NCBI RefSeq assembly: GCF_022846655.1
Contig: NZ_AP025667.1
Span: 2,021,001 to 2,085,000, forward strand
Direction of reading: 5' to 3'
Length of the DNA: 64,000 bases
From: Streptomyces seoulensis
GTDB taxonomy: Bacteria > Actinomycetota > Actinomycetes > Streptomycetales > Streptomycetaceae
The notes under the pieces were generated by a model. The model saw only the letters and a program-made list of their open reading frames with translations. It ran no database searches and was not told the origin of the DNA. Shown here piece after piece: positions 33,403 to 41,957 of the stretch. The position numbers and the translations under genes were made by a program. The first letter of the stretch is position 1, and each line of letters starts with the position of its first letter.

Positions 33403-36369
33403 TCACTGCCCCGAACCCCGGCCCGGAACACCCCGCAGCGGAGCCTGCTCCCAGGCGCCCTCGACCGGGCCGCCCCCGTCCCGCGCCTGCGGCGCACCGC
33501 CGCCCGCCAGGTGGGACTGCAGCCGCAGGTGCCGGAACTCGAAGCACGCCCCCGACCTGCGCAGCACGCCCCGCCGGTGGGCGTCCTCCAGGAACGCCAT
33601 CAACCGCCACGGCAGCCGCCCGGTCGCCGCCAGCCACACCCGGGCCACCGCGAACCGCCCCCAGGCACTCAGCGCCAGCGCCGCCGCGCCCAGCGGCAGC
33701 CACAGCCGGGTCCCGACATGCGCGAGGCCGCCCCAGTCACCGGGCAGCACCATCACCGGCACGCAGACCAGCGCCACCAGCAGCGCCACCACACCCGCAC
33801 GCGTGAACGACGCCGTGCGGTCCGTCCGCAGCGAGGAAGCGGGACCGGTCGCCCGCATGATGTCCGACGGCACGCTCAGCGCCCGGTAGACCCCGCACAC
33901 GCACCCGCCCACCAGTCCGATCAGCACACCGCTGGCCACGAACGGCGGCAGACACCGCGCCAGCAGCCCCATCGCGGGGCCCTGGGTGAGCCAGCCACGG
34001 GCGGGCGCGGGCAGCACGGACCGCAGATTCGCGGGATACGCCTCCGTCACGCCGCCGGTGAGCGCCAGCCGCACCACCACGACCCCGTTGCGCGACTCGA
34101 ACACCGTCCGCCGGGACGTGAAGGGGCGGCACCCGCGGTCGTGCACCAGCGGGATCGTGCAGTCGGGCGGCTCCGCGTCACCGGGGTAGGCGATGGGCCG
34201 CGCCCCGTCGCCGGGGATCAGCATCATGCCCCGCAGCGGCCGCGAGGTGGCGGCCGTCCGCACCCCGTCCCGCACGGCGAACCGCCAGTCGTCGATCCGC
34301 CTGCCCGCCAGGTCCTCCACGCCGCCCGACCTCAGCACCGTCACCCCGACCGCGGTCAGCCCGGCGGCCGTGCAGGCGGTGATCCCGATCAGCAGCGCCG
34401 CCGCGGTGCCCCGCACGGCCCCGGCCGCGAACCGCTGGCCGACCCGGCCCGCCCGGCCCGGATGCGGGCCGTCCTGCCGGTGCGTGCCGCTCACCAGCAG
34501 CGCCGTGCCCGCCGCCATACAGGTCGTGCCGATCAGCGCGGTCCACGGGTCGCGCGAGGAGTCCAGCAGCACCGACCCCGCCGAGCCCGCGCCGCCCAGC
34601 AGCAGGCCGGCGCCCAGCACACGGGCCACCGCCCGGCCCGCCGCACCGCTCCAGGGCAGGCTGAGCGGCACCGGCCGCCGGGGGAGCCCCGCGATGCCGA
34701 AGAACAGCGTGAACAGCAGCGAGAACAGGCACCCGCCGAGCAGATCCGGCATCCAGCCGTCGGTCACCGTGCCGTAGCGGAAGCCGAACCGGAGATCGTC
34801 GGTGCAGGCGAACGCCGCCCACAGCAGGCCGCTCACCAGCGCGGTCAGCACGGTCTGGCGGAGCATGAACTTCCTGCTGGGCAGGCCGCCGTCGCGCGGC
34901 AGCAGACAGGCGGCCCCGAACGCGAAGCCCAGGGTCTGGCCGAACAGCGTGGCGCCCACCGACACCACGTCCTCCGTCCCGGCCTGCCCGCTCACCACCC
35001 GCGCCAGCATCACCGGCAGCACCAGCAACGCCTGCACCGCCAGCGCCAGCAGCCCCGGCGTGTACACCCGCAGCGCGCGCGGCAGCATCGACTCCAGCTC
35101 CCACCAGGCCAGCCGGCCGGTGTCCCGGTGCTGCAACGCCCGCGCCAGCACGGTGAGCCGGCGCGCCGCGTCCGAGGTGGCGCGTGGCCCGGAACCGGCG
35201 AACGCGGCGGGCACGAACGCCCCGAGCAGGTGCTCCTCGACCGAGGCCACCGTGGGGAAGCGCCCGGCGTCCAGCAGCTCCGAGGGGTCGCCGGAGGTGT
35301 CGCCGTACACGGCACGGGCCAGCGAGACCATCAGGGGAGTGGTGAGCGCCCGCGCCGGGACCGACCCGGGCCGCTCGCGCAGCTCCCGCAGTACGGGCGT
35401 CCACACCGTGGCCCGTGCGCCGTCCGCCGTCGACAGGGGCCGGGCCGTGCGCTCCAGGTGGGCCGCGGCCTGCGCCAGGTCCAGCGGCAGCAGCTCGACC
35501 ACCTCGGCCGCGGTGAGCACGTCGCCCTCGGCCACCGCCGTCGCCCACGCCTCCTTGCGGCTGGTCAGCAGCAGCGGCAGATCGTCGTCCAGCTCGGCGT
35601 TGACGCGCCGTACGGCCTGCGCCCAGCCGGGCCGGGCCAGTTCGTCGAAGCCGTCCAGGACCGGCATGACCAGCCCCGAGTCCAGCAGGGCGCGGGCCAG
35701 GGTACGACGGCCGTCGGCGGCGGCGAGCGGCGGGTAGTCGGCGGCCAGCCGCTCGGCGAGCCAGTCGCGCAGCCCCGTACGCCAGGGGTCCCAGCCGGCC
35801 AGCGGGACGATCACCGGGACCGGGCCGCCCGGTGTCCGCACGGCCAGCCGGCCGAGGACGAACCGCAGCGCCAGCACGCTCTTGCCGGAGCCCGGACCGC
35901 CCAGCACCACCAGCCGCCGGCCGGACGGCACCGGGAAGGGGTCGGCGACGTGCTGCACCACGGCGTCGCGCGGGGCGGGCAGCGGCTGGCCGCGCCGGAT
36001 GTTCTCCGGGTGGTCCGCCAGCCGCCGGTCGGCCGGGGCCCAGCGCACCTCGATGGGCATCGGGTCCCGCAGCCGCCGGGACCGCGCCTCCGCCGCCCAC
36101 TGGTCCCGGACCACCTCGGCCAGCGCGTCGGCGGCCCGGCGCCGGTCCTCGGCCGCCGAGCGCAGCGGCGGGTCCCCGTCGCCGCGCAGGATGTCGGCCA
36201 CCAGGGCCACCACCGACACGAACGCGCCGATCGCGGAGATCAGGACGCCCGCGACCGCCGCGTCCAGCCACCAGAACCGCAGGACCGCCGCGAGCGCGGC
36301 GAGCGCGGCACCGCACGCGGCGAACCCGAGACGCCGCCGTGCCCGCGCAGTGTGCCAACCGCCTCGCAT
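33403..36369 (-). CDS. Membrane-anchored NACHT/STAND NTPase
   Basis: 988 residues; ATG with GGGGAG upstream. Two membrane helices (about 15-31 and 37-61) precede a cytosolic NTPase: Walker A GGPGSGKS (157-164), Walker B VMPVLDGFDEL (234-244) and sensor LLLTSR (266-271), the NACHT signature. A winged-helix-like region follows to about 440, then roughly ten hydrophobic segments (about 460-910), and a short tail ending CFEFRHLRLQSHLA plus a variable extension. Proteins of this shape are common in Streptomyces and are thought to be signalling or defence NTPases; the effector part is the membrane region. It stands alone between the glycerol operon and PAC2. Confidence 0.82.
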   Translation of the reverse strand: MRGGWHTARARRRLGFAACGAALAALAAVLRFWWLDAAVAGVLISAIGAFVSVVALVADILRGDGDPPLRSAAEDRRRAADALAEVVRDQWAAEARSRRLRDPMPIEVRWAPADRRLADHPENIRRGQPLPAPRDAVVQHVADPFPVPSGRRLVVLGGPGSGKSVLALRFVLGRLAVRTPGGPVPVIVPLAGWDPWRTGLRDWLAERLAADYPPLAAADGRRTLARALLDSGLVMPVLDGFDELARPGWAQAVRRVNAELDDDLPLLLTSRKEAWATAVAEGDVLTAAEVVELLPLDLAQAAAHLERTARPLSTADGARATVWTPVLRELRERPGSVPARALTTPLMVSLARAVYGDTSGDPSELLDAGRFPTVASVEEHLLGAFVPAAFAGSGPRATSDAARRLTVLARALQHRDTGRLAWWELESMLPRALRVYTPGLLALAVQALLVLPVMLARVVSGQAGTEDVVSVGATLFGQTLGFAFGAACLLPRDGGLPSRKFMLRQTVLTALVSGLLWAAFACTDDLRFGFRYGTVTDGWMPDLLGGCLFSLLFTLFFGIAGLPRRPVPLSLPWSGAAGRAVARVLGAGLLLGGAGSAGSVLLDSSRDPWTALIGTTCMAAGTALLVSGTHRQDGPHPGRAGRVGQRFAAGAVRGTAAALLIGITACTAAGLTAVGVTVLRSGGVEDLAGRRIDDWRFAVRDGVRTAATSRPLRGMMLIPGDGARPIAYPGDAEPPDCTIPLVHDRGCRPFTSRRTVFESRNGVVVVRLALTGGVTEAYPANLRSVLPAPARGWLTQGPAMGLLARCLPPFVASGVLIGLVGGCVCGVYRALSVPSDIMRATGPASSLRTDRTASFTRAGVVALLVALVCVPVMVLPGDWGGLAHVGTRLWLPLGAAALALSAWGRFAVARVWLAATGRLPWRLMAFLEDAHRRGVLRRSGACFEFRHLRLQSHLAGGGAPQARDGGGPVEGAWEQAPLRGVPGRGSGQ

Positions 36370-36532
36370 ATGACCGCTCCCCGCACCGGACCTCGTCCCA
36401 CTCGGCCTCTGTCCCATCCGACTGTTGTCGGAAAGATCCGTTTTAGCCGTAGAGAAGGTGTTAAACACGCACTTCGAAACACGTTCGAGGGAGCGCACGG
36501 AAGTGTTCGGGGGCGGATGGAGGTGCGAATGC

Positions 36533-36574
36533 GTGTGAGGGGCGGTTCCGTCGGCACGGAACCGCCCCTCACAC
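36533..36574. terminator. Terminator of the glycerol operon
   Basis: A 19-bp perfect stem with CGGC loop lies six bases past the glpD stop and isolates the operon from the NACHT gene further along the same strand. Confidence 0.88.
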
Positions 36575-36579
36575 GGCGT

Positions 36580-38202
36580 CTACTTCCGCTTGCCGTCCAG
36601 GACCTCGCGCACCTTGGCGCGCACGTCGTCGGTGGCCAGGCCGCGGATGGTGAGCGTGGTGCGGCGGCGCAGCACGTCGTCCGCCGTCTCGGCCCACTCC
36701 TGGTCGCGGGCCCAGACGACCTGCGCCCAGATCTCCGGGGCGTCCGGGTGGACCCGCTCGGCCAGCTCGGGGTGCTCGTTGGCGAGGCGGGCGATGTCGA
36801 AGGCGAGCGAGCCGTAGTGCGTGGCCAGATGGCGGGCGGTGTCGGCGCCCATGCGCGGACCGGGCGCCGGACGGTCCACCAGCAGCCGGTGCTCGACCGC
36901 GCGCGGGTTGGCGACACCGGGCAGCGGCAGCCGCTTGGGCAGCTCCGACACCGGCTCGAAGTCGTCACCGAGCGGCCGGCCCGGCAGCTCCTCCAGCTTC
37001 TTCAGCACGGTGCGCCCGATGTGCCGGAACGTGGTCCACTTGCCGCCGGCCACCGACAGCATGCCGCCCGGACCCTCGGTGACCACGGTCTCCCGCTTCG
37101 CCTTCGCGGTGTCACCGGGACCGCCCGGCAGCACCCGCAGCCCGGCGAAGGAGTAGGTGATCAGATCCCGCTGGAGCTGCTGGTCCCGCACGGAGAACGC
37201 GGCCTCGTCCAGGATCTGGGATATGTCCGCCTCGGTGACGGACACGTCGGCCGGATCGCCCTCGTACACCTCGTCGGTGGTGCCGAGCAGCAGCATGTCC
37301 TCCCAGGGCAGGGCGAACGTGATGCGGTACTTGTCGATCGGGGTGGCCAGCGCCGCCTTCCAGGGGGCGGTGCGCTTCAGGACCAGGTGCGCGCCCTTGG
37401 ACAGACGGATCGAGGGGGCCGCGTGCGGGTCCTCCATCCGGCGCAGGTGGTCCACCCAGGGTCCGGTCGCGTTCAGCACCAGGCGGGCGTTGACGCCGAA
37501 CTCCTCCCCGGTGAGCCGGTCCTTCAGCTCGGCGCCGGTGACCCGGCCGCGCGTGGTGCGCAGCCCGGTGACCTCGGCGTGGTTGAGGACGACCGCGCCC
37601 GCGTCGACGGCCGCGCGGACCGTCATCAGCGCCATGCGGGCGTCGTTCATCTGGTCGTCGCCGTACACGGCCACGGCCTTCAGGTTCTCGGTGCGCAGCT
37701 CGGGCACGTCCTGCGCGGCCTTCGAGGGCGAGAGCAGGTGGCCCACGCCGTCCCCGAACGCGGAGAGCGCCGAGTAGGCGAAGACGCCCGCGCCGAGCTT
37801 GGCCGCGCCGTGCGGGCCGCCCTTGTACACCGGGAGGTAGAAGGTGAGCGGGTTCGCCAGGTGGGGGGCCACCTGGCGGGACACCGCCCGCCGCTCGAAG
37901 TGGTTCTCCGCCACCAGCCGCACCGCGCCGGTCTGCAGGTAGCGCAGACCGCCGTGGAGCAGCTTGGACGAGGCGGAGGAGGTGGCGCCGGCGAAGTCAC
38001 CGGCGTCGACCAGCGCCACCCTGAGCCCGGACTGCGCGGCGTGCCAGGCGGTGGAGATGCCCAGGATGCCGCCGCCGATCACAAGTAGGTCGTACGACGC
38101 CCCCGCGAGCTGCTCCCTGGTCTCGGCGCGGCTCGGGTTGGAGCCGGAGGCCGGGTGCGTGCCAAGGGCAGGTACGGACTTCAGGGTGGTGGGACTGGTC
38201 AT
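36580..38202 (-). CDS. glpD: Glycerol-3-phosphate dehydrogenase, FAD-dependent
   Basis: 540 residues. Dinucleotide-binding LLVIGGGILGIS at about 39-50, GATSSASSKLLHGGLRYLQT as the GlpD signature, NATGPWVDHLRR, and the C-terminal helical domain (HLATHYGSLAFDIARLANEH). It oxidises sn-glycerol 3-phosphate to dihydroxyacetone phosphate at the membrane and passes electrons to menaquinone. Last of glpF-glpK-glpD (gylCAB), 53 bp after glpK, with its own AGGAG. A strong terminator follows. Regulation is by GylR through the promoter ahead of glpF. Confidence 0.96.
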   Translation of the reverse strand: MTSPTTLKSVPALGTHPASGSNPSRAETREQLAGASYDLLVIGGGILGISTAWHAAQSGLRVALVDAGDFAGATSSASSKLLHGGLRYLQTGAVRLVAENHFERRAVSRQVAPHLANPLTFYLPVYKGGPHGAAKLGAGVFAYSALSAFGDGVGHLLSPSKAAQDVPELRTENLKAVAVYGDDQMNDARMALMTVRAAVDAGAVVLNHAEVTGLRTTRGRVTGAELKDRLTGEEFGVNARLVLNATGPWVDHLRRMEDPHAAPSIRLSKGAHLVLKRTAPWKAALATPIDKYRITFALPWEDMLLLGTTDEVYEGDPADVSVTEADISQILDEAAFSVRDQQLQRDLITYSFAGLRVLPGGPGDTAKAKRETVVTEGPGGMLSVAGGKWTTFRHIGRTVLKKLEELPGRPLGDDFEPVSELPKRLPLPGVANPRAVEHRLLVDRPAPGPRMGADTARHLATHYGSLAFDIARLANEHPELAERVHPDAPEIWAQVVWARDQEWAETADDVLRRRTTLTIRGLATDDVRAKVREVLDGKRK

Positions 38203-38255
38203 GTCGGGTACTTAACTCCTCGTCGGAGCCGGACCTGGCGGCTGTGCCGGCCCGG

Positions 38256-39791
38256 TCAGCTCTCGTCCTGCCAGCCCATGGTCCGCTCGACGGCCTTGAG
38301 CCAGCTCTTGTACTCACGGTCGCGGGTCTCCGCGTCCATGCGGGGGGTCCACTCGGCGGCCCGGCGCCAGTTGGCGCGCAGCTCGTCGGTGCTGGACCAG
38401 AAGCCGACGGCGAGACCGGCGGCGTAGGCGGCGCCGAGACAGGTGGTCTCGGCGACCATCGGGCGCACCACGGGGGCGTCCAGCACGTCCGCGAGCTGCT
38501 GCATCAGCAGGTTGTTCGCGGTCATGCCGCCGTCCACCTTGAGCGTGGTCAGCTCGACCCCGGAGTCCTTCGTCATGGCGTCCGCGATCTCCCGCGTCTG
38601 CCAGGCGGTGGCCTCCAGGACGGCGCGCGCGAGGTGCGCCTTGGTGACGTACCGGGTCAGGCCCGCGATCACACCGCGCGCGTCGGAGCGCCAGTGCGGG
38701 GCGAACAGGCCGGAGAAGGCCGGTACGAAGTAGGCGCCGCCGTTGTCCTCGACCGAGAGCGCGAGCGTCTCGATCTCGGCGGCGGTGGAGATCAGGCCCA
38801 TCTGGTCGCGCATCCACTGCACCAGCGAGCCGGTGACGGCGATGGAGCCCTCCAGGGCGTACACCGTCGGCTTGTCGCCGATCTTGTAGCCGACGGTGGT
38901 CAGCAGACCGGCGTAGGAGTTGATGATCTTCTCGCCGGTGTTCATCACCATGAAGGTGCCGGTGCCGTAGGTCGACTTGGTCTCGCCCTCGGAGAAGCAG
39001 GTCTGGCCGAACAGGGCCGCCTGCTGGTCGCCGAGCGCGGAGGCGACCGGGATGCCGCCGAGCAGGTCGCCCAGGCTGCCGCCGGTGATCTCGCCGTAGA
39101 CCTCGGCGGAGGACCGGATCTCGGGCAGCATCTGCTCGGGGACGCCGATGGACTCGCAGATCTTGTCGTCCCACTGCATGGTGTGCAGGTTCATCAGCAT
39201 GGTGCGCGAGGCGTTGGTGACGTCGGTGACGTGCTTGCCGCCGTCCACGCCGCCGGTCAGGTTCCAGATGACCCAGCTGTCCATGGTGCCGAAGAGGATG
39301 TCGCCCGCCTCGGCGCGCTCGCGCAGGCCCTCGACGTTGTCCAGCAGCCAGCGGGCCTTGGGCCCGGCGAAGTAGGAGGCCAGCGGGAGGCCGGTCTGGC
39401 GGCGGAAGCGGTCCTGGCCGACGTTGCGGCCCAGCTCCCGGCAGAGGGCGTCGGTGCGGGTGTCCTGCCAGACGATGGCGTTGTGGACGGGCTCACCGGT
39501 GTTCTTGTCCCACAGCACGGTCGTCTCGCGCTGGTTGGTGATGCCGATCGCCTTGATGTCGTCGCGGGTGATGCCGGCCTTGGCGATGGCGGAGGCGACG
39601 ACCTCCTGGACGTTCGTCCAGATCTCGTTCGCGTCGTGCTCGACCCAGCCCGGCTTCGGAAGGATCTGCTCGTGCTCCTTCTGGTCCACCGAGACGATCC
39701 GGCCGTCCCGGTCGAAGACGATGCAGCGCGAGGAGGTGGTGCCCTGGTCGATGGCCGCGATGAAGGGGCCTGCGGTGTGGGCGTCGGTCAC
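38256..39791 (-). CDS. glpK: Glycerol kinase
   Basis: 511 residues, GTG start with AGGAG. FGGY kinase signatures: DQGTTSSR (15-22), [27 protein letters not shown], and the C-terminal [20 protein letters not shown] with [13 protein letters not shown]. It phosphorylates glycerol with ATP. It is the middle gene of the glycerol operon, 87 bp after glpF. A complete, typical protein. Confidence 0.97.
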   Translation of the reverse strand: MTDAHTAGPFIAAIDQGTTSSRCIVFDRDGRIVSVDQKEHEQILPKPGWVEHDANEIWTNVQEVVASAIAKAGITRDDIKAIGITNQRETTVLWDKNTGEPVHNAIVWQDTRTDALCRELGRNVGQDRFRRQTGLPLASYFAGPKARWLLDNVEGLRERAEAGDILFGTMDSWVIWNLTGGVDGGKHVTDVTNASRTMLMNLHTMQWDDKICESIGVPEQMLPEIRSSAEVYGEITGGSLGDLLGGIPVASALGDQQAALFGQTCFSEGETKSTYGTGTFMVMNTGEKIINSYAGLLTTVGYKIGDKPTVYALEGSIAVTGSLVQWMRDQMGLISTAAEIETLALSVEDNGGAYFVPAFSGLFAPHWRSDARGVIAGLTRYVTKAHLARAVLEATAWQTREIADAMTKDSGVELTTLKVDGGMTANNLLMQQLADVLDAPVVRPMVAETTCLGAAYAAGLAVGFWSSTDELRANWRRAAEWTPRMDAETRDREYKSWLKAVERTMGWQDES

Positions 39792-39878
39792 TGTGTGCTC
39801 CTGGGAGATCCGAGGTGAGGTGCGGTGCTTACGGCGCTTACTTGAATGATCGGTGCTTTTTGCGCAAATCGTTACTCA

Positions 39879-40670
39879 TCAAGCAAAAGCGACGTTGTAG
39901 ATGCCCGCAGCGATGGCGCCGCCGATCAGTGGACCGACGACCGGGACCCACGCGTAGCTCCAGTCCGAACCGCCCTTATTGGGCAGCGGCAGCAGGGCGT
40001 GCACGATGCGCGGGCCCAGGTCACGGGCCGGGTTGATCGCGTACCCCGTCGGACCGCCCAGCGACAGGCCGATCGAGACGACCACCAGGGCCGTGATCAG
40101 GGCGCCCACCGGGCCCAGACCGTTGCCCTCGTTGTTCAGGCCCTGCGTGAGGACCGCCAGCACCAGCACGATCGTTCCGATGATCTCCGTCAGGAGGTTC
40201 TGCACCGCGTTCCGGATCTCCGGACCGGTGGAGAAGATGCCCAGCACCGGGCCCGCGGCCGCTTCCTCGGCCTCGACCGCCTTGACCGTGTCCTGCGCAC
40301 CGGGCCCGCCGACGATCTCCCGGTCGGTGAGGTGCGCGTGGAACTGGCCGAGATACGCCACCCAGACCAGCGTGGCGCCGATCATCGCGCCGAGCAACTG
40401 GCCGCCCCAGTACACGGGGAGGTTGCCGTAGTCGTGATCCTTGATCGCCAGTGCGAGGGTCACGGCCGGGTTGAGATGCGCGCCGGAGAGGGGCGCCGAG
40501 GTGTAGACGGCCGTCAGAACGGCAAAACCCCACCCGAAGGCGATGGCCAGCCATCCGGCGCCGCGCGCCTTGGACGCCTTCAGCGTCACGGCGGCACACA
40601 CACCGCCGCCGAGCAGGATGAGTATGGCGGTACCTATGGTCTCGCCGATGAAGATGTCGGAGCTGGACAC
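39879..40670 (-). CDS. glpF: Glycerol uptake facilitator (MIP/aquaporin family)
   Basis: 263 residues, GTG start with AAAGGAG. Six membrane helices and the two NPA half-helices: [16 protein letters not shown] and [15 protein letters not shown], where the Asp after the second NPAR marks an aquaglyceroporin rather than a water channel. A longer-than-usual loop with Glu/Ala ([10 protein letters not shown]) separates helices. It is the first gene of the operon, and an operator identical in pattern to the one ahead of gylR lies about 80 bp upstream of its start. Confidence 0.95.
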   Translation of the reverse strand: MSSSDIFIGETIGTAILILLGGGVCAAVTLKASKARGAGWLAIAFGWGFAVLTAVYTSAPLSGAHLNPAVTLALAIKDHDYGNLPVYWGGQLLGAMIGATLVWVAYLGQFHAHLTDREIVGGPGAQDTVKAVEAEEAAAGPVLGIFSTGPEIRNAVQNLLTEIIGTIVLVLAVLTQGLNNEGNGLGPVGALITALVVVSIGLSLGGPTGYAINPARDLGPRIVHALLPLPNKGGSDWSYAWVPVVGPLIGGAIAAGIYNVAFA

Positions 40671-40748
40671 CCGCGACTCCTTTGTCCTTCGTCCAGGGGG
40701 AAGCCGGCCCTAGGCGCTGTCACACCCTAACGTGTAATACCGATAGGT

Positions 40749-40765
40749 GTTCGACAATGCCGACC
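40749..40765. promoter_or_regulatory. GylR operator ahead of glpF
   Basis: GTTCGACAATGCCGACC matches the gylR-promoter palindrome GTTCGGCAATGCCGAAC at 15 of 17 positions. It lies 79 bp upstream of the glpF start, in the spacer to gylR. Confidence 0.7.
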
Positions 40766-40901
40766 GACGGACGGGAGTCTTGCTTTCGCCGCGCACACGC
40801 GTCAAGGGTTCCGGGGGCGAAAAAGAACGCTGAGGGCAGGATCGTTACGGACGGGGGCACAGCAGACCCACCCCCGCGTGCGGGGGGGCCGTATCCGAAC
40901 G

Positions 40902-41666
40902 TCAGAAGCGGGCCGCGCCCAGGTCCCGTGACACCGCGCGGGCGCAGTCCCGCACCGCCGCGATCAGCTCCGGCCGCAGCTCGCCGTCCCGGCACAGCCG
41001 CTCGACCGCGCCCGCCATGCCCACCGCGCCCACCGGCATCCGGCGCCGGTCGTGGATCGGCGCGGCGATCGAGGCCACGCCCTCCCAGGTCTCCTCCACG
41101 TCCGCCGCGTACCCGCGGGCCCGTGTGAGGTCCAGGACGTGCTCGAAGTCCTCCGGCGCGCACACCGTACGGTCGGTGAACGCCTTGCGGGAGGAGTCCA
41201 GCGCCTCGCTGTGCGCGACGGGGTCGTAGGCGGAGAGCACCTTGCCCAGCGCCGTGGAGTGCAGCGGCTGCATCGCCCCGATCTCCAGCACCTGCCGGCT
41301 GTCGTCCGGGCGGAAGACGTGGTGCACGATCAGCACGCCCTGCTGGTGCAGCACACCCAGGTACACGCTCTCCCCGCTGGAGCGGGCCAGGTCGTCGGTC
41401 CACACCAGCGCACGCGCGCGCAGCTCGTGCACGTCCAGATAGGTCGTGCCCAGCCGCAGCAGCTCGGCGCCCAGTTGGTAGCGGCCCGAAGCCTCGTCCT
41501 GCTCCACGAAGCCCTCGTGCTGCAGCGTGCGCAGGATGCCGTGCGCGGTGCCCTTGGCCAGGTCCAGCGACGAGGCGATGTCGGAGAGGCCGAGCCGCCG
41601 TTCGCCGCCCGCGAGCAGACGCAGCATCGCGGCCGCCCGTTCGAGCGACTGGATGTTCCGTGCCAT
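40902..41666 (-). CDS. gylR: IclR family regulator of the glycerol operon, GylR
   Basis: 254 residues, equal to the known GylR length. N-terminal winged HTH (SLERAAAMLRLLAGGERRLG; LSDIASSLDLAKGTAHGILR) and a C-terminal IclR effector domain (LGVLHQQGVLIVHHV; ALGKVLSAYDPVA; GYAADVEETWEGVASIAAPI). In S. coelicolor GylR represses gylCABX and itself and is relieved by glycerol or its phosphate. It lies directly upstream of glpF in the same orientation. A perfect 17-bp palindrome precedes it and a near copy precedes glpF, so autoregulation and operon control both fit. Confidence 0.95.
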   Translation of the reverse strand: MARNIQSLERAAAMLRLLAGGERRLGLSDIASSLDLAKGTAHGILRTLQHEGFVEQDEASGRYQLGAELLRLGTTYLDVHELRARALVWTDDLARSSGESVYLGVLHQQGVLIVHHVFRPDDSRQVLEIGAMQPLHSTALGKVLSAYDPVAHSEALDSSRKAFTDRTVCAPEDFEHVLDLTRARGYAADVEETWEGVASIAAPIHDRRRMPVGAVGMAGAVERLCRDGELRPELIAAVRDCARAVSRDLGAARF

Positions 41667-41717
41667 CGCCGTCCTGCCTCCGTCCGCTTCGGCCACCCGC
41701 CGAGCCATCCCATGCGC

Positions 41718-41734
41718 GTTCGGCAATGCCGAAC
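41718..41734. promoter_or_regulatory. GylR operator ahead of gylR
   Basis: GTTCGGCAATGCCGAAC is a perfect inverted repeat of 8-bp arms around one base, 52 bp before the gylR start. Confidence 0.75.
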
Positions 41735-41957
41735 ACTACCGGTCGATGTCGACCTCCCGCCAATGAGCAGGACCGTCCCGGACACCCATGGTTCCAGCCA
41801 CGGCACGCGCCCGGCCGGACTCCGCCATCCGCGTCCGTGTCGTGGACGCCTGTGCCCATCCAAGCCCACTGGCGGTTACTCTGGCGCCGTGCCCCACGCC
41901 AGGTCCGTCCTGGGCAGGCGCATAGCCGACAGCCGTCGCACTCAAGGGAGCCCCTTC

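Noticed and set aside
33217..38088. A 1623-residue plus-strand open frame opposite the NACHT, glpD and PAC2 genes
   Set aside because: It is a high-GC shadow: Arg/His/Gln-rich, no family signal, and antisense to well-supported genes.
41735..41957. Cobalamin or SAH riboswitch ahead of metH
   Set aside because: The leader is too short for a B12 riboswitch and I find no matching conserved box.
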